NCBI GenBank assembly: GCA_944323335.1
Contig: CALUSB010000018.1
Coordinates: 1 to 37,325 of the forward strand
Source of the DNA: Candidatus Gastranaerophilales bacterium
GTDB taxonomy: Bacteria > Cyanobacteriota > Vampirovibrionia > Gastranaerophilales > Gastranaerophilaceae
Direction of reading: 5' to 3'
Length of the DNA: 37,325 nt
In this document: positions 15,404-23,589 of the stretch, in pieces
How positions within the stretch are numbered: the stretch's first letter is position 1
Layout: each line of letters begins with the position of its first letter
Translations under genes and position numbers: made by a program
Notes under the pieces: generated by a model
What the model saw: only the letters and a program-made list of their open reading frames with translations
Database searches by the model: none
Told to the model about the DNA's origin: nothing

Positions 15404-16508
15404 TTAATTCTTCTTTTCGCCAAACCTTAAATACTCTTCAATAAACCCGTCTATCTCGCCGTTCATAACGGCATCTACGTTACCCATTTCATACCCTGTT
15501 CTGTGGTCTTTAACAAGTTTATAGGGATGAAAAATATAAGAGCGGATTTGTGAGCCGAAGTTCACATCCATAGCTTCACCCTTTAGGCCTGATAATTTTT
15601 GCTCATGTTCCATTTGCTTTATTGCCAAAAGTTTTGAAGCAAGCATTTGCATGGCGGTTTCTTTGTTTTGCAGCTGCGAGCGCTCCTGCTGACATTTGAC
15701 AACAATTCCTGTCGGCTTGTGATAAATCCTCACTGCCGTTTCAACTTTGTTGACGTTTTGCCCGCCTGCGCCTCCCGAGCGCATGGTTTCAACTTCTATT
15801 TCATCGGGTGATATTGTAATTTTCTTTTCAAAATCTTCTATAACAGGCGTAACTTCAAGCGAGGCAAAACTTGTTTGTCTTTTGCCGTTAGCGTTAAAAG
15901 GAGAAATCCTAACCAGCCTGTGCACGCCTTTTTCGGCCTTTGAGTAGCCATAAGCCCATTTTCCGGAGATTTTTATTGTAGCAGATTTTATTCCTGCCTC
16001 TTCCCCGTCTGACTTATCCAAAAGCTCGCACTCCCAGTTGTGAATTTGCGCCCAGCGCATATACATTCTAAGGAGCATTTGCGCCCAGTCTTGAGCATCA
16101 GTACCGCCTGCGCCCGAGTTTATTGTTAAAATAGCGTCATTTTTGTCATACTCGCCGCTTAGCATTTGCTCTAAATCAAACTTATCAAGAGCGGATTCAA
16201 GTTTTTTTATATTTTCAAAACTTTCTGAAATAAGTCCCTCATCATCAAGCTCTAAGCTTAATTGGGCGTCTTCAAAATCGCCGCACCAAGTGTTAAACTT
16301 CTCAAGAGTAGCTTTTATGTCTTTTTGCTCCTTTAAAAGCTTTGAGGCAAGCTCTTGATTGTCCCATATATCTTGCGCTTGAAGTTTTATATCAAGCTCA
16401 TTTAGCGATTTTTTTAATTCATCAGAGTCAAAGACACCTTTCTGCCGCGTCTAAGCGTGGCTTTAGGGTGTTGAGTTTTTGTTTTAATTCTTCTTTTGTT
16501 TCAGACAT
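15404..16508 (-). CDS. prfB: Peptide chain release factor 2 with programmed +1 frameshift
   Basis: RF2 recognises UAA and UGA stops. The gene is in two frames: ATG at 16508, 26 codons ending AGG-TGT-CTT, then an in-frame TGA at 16430-16428. After a +1 slip (skipping T16430) reading continues with GAC at 16429 to the stop at 15404, giving 367 residues, close to the E. coli 365. The C-terminal part has the stop-codon-recognition tripeptide SPF ([11 protein letters not shown]) and the peptidyl-hydrolysis motif GGQ ([14 protein letters not shown]). Annotation from the internal ATG at 16165 would lose about 114 residues. The upstream -10-like TAAAAT ends six bases before the ATG. It is divergent from apt and leads into hisS. 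Confidence 0.95.
16427..16440 (-). promoter_or_regulatory. RF2 programmed +1 frameshift site
   Basis: Minus-strand AAGGTGTCTTTGAC: an AAAGG-type Shine-Dalgarno-like element, three bases, then CTT TGA C. This matches the E. coli prfB site (AGG.. three bases CUU UGA C). Low RF2 lets the ribosome pause at UGA and slip +1, autoregulating RF2. Confidence 0.9.
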
Positions 16509-16514
16509 AAAATA

Positions 16515-16520
16515 ATTTTA
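16515..16520 (-). promoter_or_regulatory. Possible -10 element of prfB
   Basis: TAAAAT on the minus strand ends six bases before the prfB ATG; an overlapping TATAGT lies five bases further upstream (16520-16525). Either would give a leader of zero to about five bases. No Shine-Dalgarno sequence precedes the ATG. Confidence 0.4.
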
Positions 16521-16544
16521 CTATAAACATGTTTTTGATAGAAT
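16517..16544 (+). promoter_or_regulatory. Possible promoter of apt
   Basis: TTTACT (16517-16522), a 16-base spacer and TAGAAT (16539-16544). Transcription would start near 16551, giving a leader of about 22 bases with AGGAG (16562-16566) six bases before the apt ATG. It overlaps the opposite-strand prfB promoter region. Confidence 0.4.
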
Positions 16545-16572
16545 TAAAGACGGCTTAACATAGGAGTTCAAA

Positions 16573-17088
16573 ATGGAAGATATAAAAAAGATGATTAGGG
16601 ATGTTTCCGATTTCCCTAAAAAAGGTATAATTTTTCGCGATATTACAACGGCTATAAAAGACGCCAAAACAATGCAGAAAATAGTTGACCTTATGGCTCA
16701 AGAATACGCGGATGAAAAAATTGATTACGTTGCAGGTATTGAGTCTCGCGGTTTTATTTTTGGCATGCCTATAGCATATAAATTAGGCTGCGGTTTTATT
16801 CCCATAAGAAAACCCGGTAAACTCCCCGCTGAAACAATTTCTCAGGAATACAGTCTTGAATACGGCACAGATAAAATAGAAATCCATAAAGACGCTATCA
16901 AAAAAGGCGACAGAGTTCTAATAGTAGATGACCTGCTTGCTACCGGCGGAACAGCTGCTGCAGCTGCTAAGCTTGTAAGTTCAACAGGCGAGCTTGTCGG
17001 TATTTCTTTTTTAATTGAATTGGAAGATTTAAAAGGAAGAGAAAAACTGCCCGAGGGTGTTAAAGTTTCATCTCTTGTAAAATACTAA
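16573..17088 (+). CDS. apt: Adenine phosphoribosyltransferase
   Basis: 171 residues, the normal length. It converts adenine and PRPP to AMP (purine salvage) in the cytoplasm. The N-terminal signature [17 protein letters not shown], the segment [20 protein letters not shown] and the PRPP-binding loop [20 protein letters not shown] are all present. AGGAG lies six bases before the ATG. purA in this window is the de novo/AMP counterpart. flhB follows after 35 bases that hold flhB's own -10 element, so the two may not be co-transcribed. Confidence 0.96.
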   Translation: MEDIKKMIRDVSDFPKKGIIFRDITTAIKDAKTMQKIVDLMAQEYADEKIDYVAGIESRGFIFGMPIAYKLGCGFIPIRKPGKLPAETISQEYSLEYGTDKIEIHKDAIKKGDRVLIVDDLLATGGTAAAAAKLVSSTGELVGISFLIELEDLKGREKLPEGVKVSSLVKY

Positions 17089-17111
17089 AAATCCCTTATA
17101 AAAATATAGGG

Positions 17112-17117
17112 TATAAT
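17112..17117 (+). promoter_or_regulatory. -10 element of flhB, leaderless arrangement
   Basis: A perfect TATAAT ends six bases before the flhB ATG, whose position is well supported by the FlhB N-terminus. No Shine-Dalgarno sequence is present and no clear -35 box. A short imperfect hairpin (CCC...GGG, 17093-17111) just upstream could be the weak end of the apt transcript. Confidence 0.5.
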
Positions 17118-17123
17118 TAAACT

Positions 17124-18227
17124 ATGGCTGATGAAGATAAGCAGTTTGAGGCTTCGCAGCAGAAGCTCAATAAAGCACGAAAAGAAGGTCAGGTCGTAAA
17201 GTCGAAAGACTTTTCGGTTGCGATTGGTCTTGTTGTGATGTTCAGCGGAATTTATGCCCTGTCGCCTTTTATCTGGTCACAGATATCAGGACTTTTTACG
17301 CTTATTTATGAGCAGATACCTGAAGCTCATGTTGAGCAAATAGGCTACGCGTATCTGCTTTTTAGAACACTTGTACCTGCTGTTTTAATTATTGGGCCTA
17401 TTCTTGCGCTTGCTTGGTTTGTGGGTATAATGGGCGATTTAATACAGGTAGGGCCTCTGTTTACCATGACCCCTCTTGCTCCAAAGTTTGATAAGCTTAA
17501 CCCTACAAAATATTTTAAAAATCTTATGAGTCCAAAGACCCTTTTTGAGCTTGTTAAAAATATTGTAAAAGTAGCAATTTTAGGCATTGTGGGGTATGTG
17601 GTTTATATGGATCATTTCCCCGATATTATTATGCTTGCTGCAATAGATAATCAGTTTGCGGTTTTAATACAGTTTGGTAAGTTGGTTGTAGACTTTGTGG
17701 TTAAAGCAACAATTGCCTTTTTGATAATTGCAGCCGCCGATTACGGTGTTACAAAGTGGAAATTTTTACAAGACCAGAAAATGTCTTTTAAAGAGGTAAA
17801 AGATGAATACAAAAACACTGAAGGTGACCCGCATGTAAAAGCAGCACTAAGGCAAAGACGTCAGCAGCTTTTGCAAAAAAAGATGATGGATGCCGTGCCT
17901 GATGCTGATTTTGTCGTAACTAACCCGACACACATTGCCTGTGCTCTTAAATACGACCAAAAAACAATGCAATCACCGCGTCTTGTAGCTAAAGGTACGG
18001 AGCTTTTTGCAAAGAAAATAAGGGAAATAGCAGAGCTCCATGGTGTTCCTGTTATAGAAAATCCTCCCGTTGCCCGCGCGATATTCAGGTTTGTTGATAT
18101 AGACAGAGAAATTCCGCCCGATTTGTACAAAGCGGTAGCTGAAATTCTTATTTTTGTTTACAACCTTAAAAAGAAAAAAGCACAAAATCTTAATATTGAT
18201 AATTCTAATCCTACAGATAAAGTGTAA
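17124..18227 (+). CDS. flhB: FlhB-type export-gate protein (flagellar / type III secretion)
   Basis: 367 residues. FlhB is the inner-membrane substrate-specificity switch of the flagellar export apparatus; SctU is its type III secretion counterpart. The N-terminus ADEDKQFEASQQKLNKARKEGQVVKSKD matches the family start, four membrane segments follow (about 31-51, 82-104, 145-163, 187-207), and the cytoplasmic domain has the self-cleavage motif NPTH (267-270) in VVTNPTHIACALKYD and the later KIREIAELHGVPVIENPPVAR. No other flagellar or secretion gene is in the window; a sigma factor gene follows after 58 bases. Whether the organism builds flagella cannot be told from here. Confidence 0.93.
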   Translation: MADEDKQFEASQQKLNKARKEGQVVKSKDFSVAIGLVVMFSGIYALSPFIWSQISGLFTLIYEQIPEAHVEQIGYAYLLFRTLVPAVLIIGPILALAWFVGIMGDLIQVGPLFTMTPLAPKFDKLNPTKYFKNLMSPKTLFELVKNIVKVAILGIVGYVVYMDHFPDIIMLAAIDNQFAVLIQFGKLVVDFVVKATIAFLIIAAADYGVTKWKFLQDQKMSFKEVKDEYKNTEGDPHVKAALRQRRQQLLQKKMMDAVPDADFVVTNPTHIACALKYDQKTMQSPRLVAKGTELFAKKIREIAELHGVPVIENPPVARAIFRFVDIDREIPPDLYKAVAEILIFVYNLKKKKAQNLNIDNSNPTDKV

Positions 18228-18285
18228 TGTTTGCATTTAAAAGCAAAAGATAGTAAAATTTTTTTATAGAATTGTATATGGGAAA

Positions 18286-18963
18286 ATGGCTTCAACATTG
18301 CAATCAAATCTTAGTGATTACATAGATATAATTCAGAAAGTAGCACGGGTAGAATACAGGCGTATACCATCGCATATGGTGGAGTGCGAGGAGCTTGTGT
18401 CTATCGGTATTATTGCTATTCAAGCGTTAATAAAAAATAAAACGCCCGAGCAGCTTCAAAGATATAATACCTCCTACATTGCAACCGCAGTAAGGTGGGC
18501 AATTCGTAACGAGCTTAGAAACCGCTACAAATGGTACACTCTAAAACATAAGCGCGAAGATGGCGAAGACGATGAGTATGATTCATCAGCAAATGACAAT
18601 TCAAGTCTTGATGTTTCCCCGACAAAAGTTCGTGAAGCCATTTACGAAACCATACTTTCAATAGACTCAATTGCTGCAGCTTCTTCAGACAATGATTCTC
18701 CTTTTGATTTTATTAAGGATAATTCTGCAACTCCGGATGAAAAAGCTGAGATAAGCGAGTTAGGAAAAATTATAAGAGAAGCCATTGCAACACTTCCGCA
18801 AAAAGACAGAACAATTGTGGAGTATAGATTTTACAGAAACATGCAGGTAAAACAAATTGCCGCGCAGGTTGGTTTATCAAGCTCAAGAATAACGCGTATA
18901 GTGCAAAGCAGCCTAAATACGGTCAGGGAATATTTGCAAAAGCGCGGTCTTACAAGTTATTAA
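18286..18963 (+). CDS. Sigma-70 family RNA polymerase sigma factor (FliA/SigB-like)
   Basis: 225 residues with region 2 (MVECEELVSIGIIAIQALIK, then SYIATAVRWAIRNELRNRYKW) and region 4 (ATLPQKDRTIVEYRFYRNMQ, then KQIAAQVGLSSSRITRIVQS). Between them lies an acidic low-complexity linker (EDGEDDEYDSSANDNSS) instead of a clear region 3. Region 1.1 is absent, so it is an alternative rather than a primary sigma factor. Its place directly after flhB suggests a FliA-like role in flagellar or export gene control, but this rests on context. GGGAAA lies just before the ATG. Confidence 0.85.
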   Translation: MASTLQSNLSDYIDIIQKVARVEYRRIPSHMVECEELVSIGIIAIQALIKNKTPEQLQRYNTSYIATAVRWAIRNELRNRYKWYTLKHKREDGEDDEYDSSANDNSSLDVSPTKVREAIYETILSIDSIAAASSDNDSPFDFIKDNSATPDEKAEISELGKIIREAIATLPQKDRTIVEYRFYRNMQVKQIAAQVGLSSSRITRIVQSSLNTVREYLQKRGLTSY

Positions 18964-18990
18964 GTTACTATATGAACGAAAGGTTATACA

Positions 18991-20880
18991 ATGTTGTGCA
19001 AAGAAAATCCCGCATTATCACAAGAATATAAATCCGCAGTTGCAGATGCCTTAAAGGTTTTAGATAAAAAAAATCTCGCCCTTATACTCCATGGCGTGAG
19101 TTTCCCTTCTGCTTTAGGTGAAAATACCGGCTTTGGTACATATAACTCAGACGGCGCAAAAAGAGTTTTTGATTTTATGCAAGGCGTTTTTAGCGCACTT
19201 CAGCTTGGCCCTGCAGGTAAAACAAAAATGTCTGACCCTTCTCCATATTGCGGTACGGTTTTTTCGAAGAACCCTCTTTTTATAAATTTAAAAGAACTGA
19301 CAACAGGCGAGTGGGAACATCTTTTAAGCGAAACAACATTAGAAAATATAGTTGAAAATAACCCGACAAAAGGCACAAACAGAGCATCTTACGTTTATGC
19401 AATCCAAAGATGCGACGCTGCTATGAAAGAAGTTTATGAAAACTTTAAAAAGAAAGCCTCTTGGGGTTTAAAAAGAAAATTTGATAAATTTAAAAAAGAA
19501 AATGCTTACTGGTTGGATAATGATGCTTTATATGAAGCATTTTGTATAGAAAACGATTCAGACTACTGGCCTCAGTGGCAAAGTGAACTGGATAGAACTC
19601 TATTTGGTTCTGCCGATAAAAAAGAAGCTAAAAAAAGAATAGAAGAAATTTCTAAAAAATATAAAGATGTAATAGAAAAATACAAGCTTGAGCAGTTTGT
19701 TGTAGCTACACAGGGCGAAAAAACTCTTGAATATGCTAAAGAGTGCAATATAAAACTCATCGCAGACAGACAAGTTGCGTTTTCCGACCGTGATAACTGG
19801 GCATATCAAGCATTGTTTAAAGACGGCTGGTCGCTTGGCTGCCCTCCTGATTATTTCTCAAAGGACGGTCAGGCATGGGGCTTTAGCGTTGTTGACCCTG
19901 AAAAACTCTTTAATAAAGACGGTTCACTGGGCCCTGCAGGGGAATTGCTCTTCAAATTGTATTTAAAAATGTTTAAAGAAAACCCCGGCGGTGTTAGAAT
20001 TGACCACACTGTAGGCCTTATTGACCCATGGGTATACAAACAAGGCTCGCTTCCAAAAGTTGAAGAGGGCGCAGGCAGATTGTACTCCTCGCCTCAGCAT
20101 GAAGAACTTAAAAAGTATTCTATAGCAACTATGGAAGATGTAGATGATGAGTTTGACCCTGATGAAGAAAAATGGATAAAACAATTAAGTGATGAGCAAA
20201 TCAAGCGCTATGGCGCTATGATAGAAAAAATCGTTATCGCATCCGCTCAAAAAGCAGGGCTGGATAAAGACGCTATTGTAGCAGAGGACTTGGGTACTCT
20301 TACATATCCCGTAGAAAAAGTTATGGAAAAATACGGTCTGCAAGGTATGAAACTTGTTCAGTTTGTAGTGGCTGAAGAAGAAGACCACCCATACCGCTGC
20401 AAAAATATTGTTCCGAATTCTTGGGCAATGGTTGGAACTCATGACAATGAACCCATTAGAATGTGGGCGTCACAAATGGTGAATACTGATAAAATGCACC
20501 CGCATGTAAGAAACCTTATGGAAGATTTATTTAGAGAATTTGATAATCAGGATGAAATTCGTCACAAACTCTACACTGATGAAAAATTCCTTGCGTTTGC
20601 AAAACTTGTAGAGATTTTTGCCTCTCCTGCGCAAAATCTTCAAATATTCTTTACTGATTTCTTTGGAATTAATGAAGTTTACAATAAGCCCGGTACTTCA
20701 GGCGACCCTAACTGGACTTTAAGACTTCCTGATAATTTTGAGGAATTTTATGCACAAAAAGTAAGCTCAGGCGACGCTCTAAATCTTCCTCTTGCATTAA
20801 TCTACGCTATAAAAGCGCGCGGAAGAGATTTTGCAAATCAAAACTCGGAACTGATTTCACGACTTGAAAAACTGGTATAA
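18991..20880 (+). CDS. malQ: 4-alpha-glucanotransferase (GH77, amylomaltase/D-enzyme type)
   Basis: 629 residues. It cuts an alpha-1,4-glucan and transfers the piece to another glucan or glucose. Catalytic residues are in place: nucleophile D338 in VRIDHTVG, acid/base E432 in VAEDLGT and the third acid D485 in GTHDNEP. Substrate segments SPYCGTVFSKNPLFINL and DYFSKDGQAWG are recognisable. It is divergent: the usual LLHPTSLPG reads LILHGVSFPS, and the usual GDLPIFVA segment reads IADRQVAFSDRDNW. AAAGG lies about eight bases before the ATG. The metallophosphoesterase gene starts one base after its stop, so they are co-transcribed. Confidence 0.9.
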   Translation: MLCKENPALSQEYKSAVADALKVLDKKNLALILHGVSFPSALGENTGFGTYNSDGAKRVFDFMQGVFSALQLGPAGKTKMSDPSPYCGTVFSKNPLFINLKELTTGEWEHLLSETTLENIVENNPTKGTNRASYVYAIQRCDAAMKEVYENFKKKASWGLKRKFDKFKKENAYWLDNDALYEAFCIENDSDYWPQWQSELDRTLFGSADKKEAKKRIEEISKKYKDVIEKYKLEQFVVATQGEKTLEYAKECNIKLIADRQVAFSDRDNWAYQALFKDGWSLGCPPDYFSKDGQAWGFSVVDPEKLFNKDGSLGPAGELLFKLYLKMFKENPGGVRIDHTVGLIDPWVYKQGSLPKVEEGAGRLYSSPQHEELKKYSIATMEDVDDEFDPDEEKWIKQLSDEQIKRYGAMIEKIVIASAQKAGLDKDAIVAEDLGTLTYPVEKVMEKYGLQGMKLVQFVVAEEEDHPYRCKNIVPNSWAMVGTHDNEPIRMWASQMVNTDKMHPHVRNLMEDLFREFDNQDEIRHKLYTDEKFLAFAKLVEIFASPAQNLQIFFTDFFGINEVYNKPGTSGDPNWTLRLPDNFEEFYAQKVSSGDALNLPLALIYAIKARGRDFANQNSELISRLEKLV

Positions 20881-20881
20881 A

Positions 20882-22123
20882 ATGAACATTAAACAAACTG
20901 TCAGGAATTTTATATTAATAGTTTTTATATTTCTTTTGGGATTTGCGCCATCAAGCGCATTTTCCATAAGAAATATGTGTTTAAATGTCGTGCAGCTAAG
21001 CGATACGCACATTTCAGACAGGGAAGATACATCATACAAGATGTTATCTTCTTCAAAAAAACTGCTTAAAGATGCAATAAATACCATAAACAACATGCAA
21101 GGTATTGACTTTGTTATGTTCACGGGTGATATGGTAGATAGTCCTTTACTTGAGAGTTACAAGGACTTTTTTACAATCTTGAGCGATTTAAACTACCCAT
21201 CTCTTTTGACGTTTGGAAATCATGACAGTGCAATTTGCCCCCTTGATTCGGATGAATGTTCGCAAGGGCTTAAAATAGATGAAGTTGTTGACTTTGTTAA
21301 AAAGTGCAACGGTAATTATATTTTTGATAAAACCTATTATGCTTTTAGTCCAAAGACAGACTACAGAATTGTTGTACTTGACCCTGTAATCAGAAATGAA
21401 GTTACTTCAAACGGTTTTTTGGATGATGAGCAGCTTGCGTTTTTGGATAATGAATTAAGCGAAAATCAAGATAAAGTTGTTGTTATATTTCAACATCATC
21501 CTGTGGTTGAGCCTTTTGTGAGTGAAGACCACAGTATAAAAAATGCTGCTAATTACCTTGAGATTTTACACAAGTACAAAAATCCTATCATAATCTGTTC
21601 GGGTCATTATCACGCTACAAAAATTACAAGAGATAAAAACCTTGTTTTTGTAAGCACCCCGTCTTTAGTCACATATCCCAATGCTTTCCGTGTAATTAAA
21701 ATAACAAATTATAAAGACAGAACCGCTTTTGATATTAAAATTCAAGAAACTAACCTTAAGGATGTTCAAGAAAGAGCAAAATTAAGCACAATTGCCGCTA
21801 CCTCTTTTTACGGAACAGATAAAGACAGAAATATTACTTTTATAATCAAAAAACCTTATGTAAAAATAGAAAAAACTCCAAAACCTAAAAAAGAAAAAGT
21901 TAAAAAGGAAAAGAAAAAAAGAGGCAAAAAAGCTCAGCAAGAACTTGAAGAAGAAGTTCAAAACCCTGCGCCTGAAGATGTTCAAGAAAATCTTCCTGAT
22001 GAGAACGAAAGGTTTATGGAAGAAAATATTCAAAGAATGAAAGAAAATTTTAACGACGATTTAATGCCTAACACTGAAGAGGATGTATTGCAAAATGACC
22101 AACAAATTCAAAATCAAATTTAG
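20882..22123 (+). CDS. Exported calcineurin-like metallophosphoesterase with charged tail
   Basis: 413 residues. MNIKQTVRNFILIVFIFLLG and the following FAPSSAFS make a signal peptide or anchor. The metallophosphoesterase motifs are in order: QLSDTHI (D-x-H), FTGDMVDSP (GD-x2-D), TFGNHDS (GNHD), IFQHHPV and CSGHYHATK (GH-x-H), all expected to bind two metal ions. From about residue 331 the protein changes to a lysine-rich stretch (PKPKKEKVKKEKKKRGKK) and then an acidic, Gln/Asn-rich tail of about 60 residues, both outside the fold. Substrate unknown. I start at the ATG one base after malQ's stop; an in-frame TTG at 20864 would place the signal peptide too far inside. It overlaps the next gene by 29 bases. 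Confidence 0.85.
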   Translation: MNIKQTVRNFILIVFIFLLGFAPSSAFSIRNMCLNVVQLSDTHISDREDTSYKMLSSSKKLLKDAINTINNMQGIDFVMFTGDMVDSPLLESYKDFFTILSDLNYPSLLTFGNHDSAICPLDSDECSQGLKIDEVVDFVKKCNGNYIFDKTYYAFSPKTDYRIVVLDPVIRNEVTSNGFLDDEQLAFLDNELSENQDKVVVIFQHHPVVEPFVSEDHSIKNAANYLEILHKYKNPIIICSGHYHATKITRDKNLVFVSTPSLVTYPNAFRVIKITNYKDRTAFDIKIQETNLKDVQERAKLSTIAATSFYGTDKDRNITFIIKKPYVKIEKTPKPKKEKVKKEKKKRGKKAQQELEEEVQNPAPEDVQENLPDENERFMEENIQRMKENFNDDLMPNTEEDVLQNDQQIQNQI

Positions 22124-23027
22124 AGGAGTTCGCGGTTCTTACCCCACTCCAAAGGCAAATTTTCTGGGTTTTGGCGGAAACACCTCTTGCGTTGAGGTTA
22201 ATTTAGGCGACAATCTTGTTGTACTGGACGCCGGTACCGGTATCGTTGATTTGGGTACAGAACTTGTGCGCGAGCATATATTAAGTTCATCCAATCCATT
22301 AGAGAGAAAACCTATTTGTGCTACTATTTTATTAAGTCACGTGCATCAAGACCACATACAAGGTTTGCAGTTTTTTAAACCTGTTTTTATTAGGGGCTCA
22401 AAAATAAATGTCTTTGGTTTAAACATAAACAACGAAGATTTAAAGGATACGCTACAAGATGTTCTTTTTGACAGAGTTTTCCCCCTTGGAATTGATGATG
22501 TTAAATGCTCTTTTGATATAGAAAATTTAAATGATTCAAAAGTAGTTGTAATAAAAAAGGCATCTGAGTCTCAAATCCTTGATGTGAGTGAGTTTAATTC
22601 TGATGATTACACTAAAGAAGATGTTGTAATTACATTTCATAAGACTCCTGCACATCCTAAAAACGGTTGTTTGTGCATACGAATAGACTATATGGGAAAA
22701 TCTTTAGTCTATGCTACAGATAAAGAAAGCTATGTGGGTTCTGATAAGAGATTTATAGAGTTTGCCCATGGGTGCGATTTATTAATCCATGATGCTCAAT
22801 ACACTCATCAGGACTATGTTTCACCAATTTCACCCAAGCAGGGCTATGGTCACTCAACTTTTCAGATGGCTCTTGAGAGTGCAAAACTATCTAAAGCCAA
22901 AAGGGTCATGTTCTTTCACTACGACCCAAATTATGATGACACAACTCTTGAAATGCTGGAGAGAGAATTTTCTGACCCGCAAAATGGTGTAGAATTTGCA
23001 AAAGAGGGTGTTGAGATTGTACTTTAG
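22095..23027 (+). CDS. MBL-fold metal-dependent hydrolase
   Basis: 310 residues from the ATG at 22095, chosen because family members start just before FRGVRGSYPTP; an in-frame ATG exists at 22083, and GAAGAGG lies upstream. The domain begins GVRGSYPTPKANFLGFGGNT, then VVLDAGTGIVDLG, the zinc motif HxHxDH as LLSHVHQDHIQG, ATDKES and late histidines in KRVMFFHYDP. This subgroup (GVRGS...GGNTSCVEV) includes phosphodiesterase-like hydrolases and proteins linked to c-di-GMP or phosphonate metabolism; substrate not determinable. No signal peptide, so cytoplasmic. It overlaps both neighbours (29 bases before, 11 bases after). Confidence 0.85.
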   Translation: MTNKFKIKFRGVRGSYPTPKANFLGFGGNTSCVEVNLGDNLVVLDAGTGIVDLGTELVREHILSSSNPLERKPICATILLSHVHQDHIQGLQFFKPVFIRGSKINVFGLNINNEDLKDTLQDVLFDRVFPLGIDDVKCSFDIENLNDSKVVVIKKASESQILDVSEFNSDDYTKEDVVITFHKTPAHPKNGCLCIRIDYMGKSLVYATDKESYVGSDKRFIEFAHGCDLLIHDAQYTHQDYVSPISPKQGYGHSTFQMALESAKLSKAKRVMFFHYDPNYDDTTLEMLEREFSDPQNGVEFAKEGVEIVL

Positions 23028-23589
23028 GTATTTTCTTGTACTTCTTTTGATGCTGCTTTCACTTAATGCGGCAAGATGTGAGATTACGCCTGTTGATGCT
23101 GCAAGGAATGCAAAAGAGCACAACAATCAAGGTGTTATTTTTATGCGCGAGGGGGATTACCTTGCTGCTATAAAAGAATTTAAAATCGCTATCGGTATAA
23201 ATCCAAAAGCGCAGTCTACAAGCGTTTATTACAATAACCTCGGGCAAGCGTATATGAAAATATATGAAATTAACAAAAACCGCCTGCTTCCTATCTGGGC
23301 GCAGAGCTGTTTTGAGGACGCCCTGAGGGGCGATTGCATGAATATTACATACTACAGAAACTTGGTAAATGCTTATGAGGCAAGAGGAACACTTTCTTCA
23401 AGAGCGTCATATCACCTTGCAAGAAAAGGTGAAAACCCTTATAACGCTATAATTGTGGGTCTTATATACTTAAAACAAAATAAAATCGGGGCTGCGGTTA
23501 CAATATTGGATACATTTTGTTCCGAGAACCCCGATTTAATTATTGCTGATGATATTAAGCGCATTATCGCTAAATATGAGTTTATTTAA
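23017..23589 (+). CDS. Exported small TPR protein
   Basis: 190 residues from a TTG at 23017, which has AAGAGGG eight bases upstream; no ATG is in a suitable place. The start YFRYFLVLLLMLLSLNAARC is a signal peptide; the Cys does not sit in a full lipobox. One clear TPR unit (NNQGVIFMREGDYLAAIKEF) and weaker ones follow (YYNNLGQAYMKIYE, YYRNLVNAYEARGTLS, GLIYLKQNKIGAAVTIL). Function unknown. It ends the malQ-phosphoesterase-MBL unit and overlaps the convergent purA by eight bases. Confidence 0.7.
   Translation: MYFRYFLVLLLMLLSLNAARCEITPVDAARNAKEHNNQGVIFMREGDYLAAIKEFKIAIGINPKAQSTSVYYNNLGQAYMKIYEINKNRLLPIWAQSCFEDALRGDCMNITYYRNLVNAYEARGTLSSRASYHLARKGENPYNAIIVGLIYLKQNKIGAAVTILDTFCSENPDLIIADDIKRIIAKYEFI

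Noticed and set aside
16428..16430. TGA in prfB as a selenocysteine or pseudogene mark
   Set aside because: The sequence around it is the standard RF2 frameshift site, the downstream +1 frame gives full-length RF2, and there is no selenocysteine-insertion context.
17089..17111. apt terminator upstream of flhB
   Set aside because: The hairpin is only three plus four base pairs with a bulge and no T-run; it is noted with the flhB promoter only.
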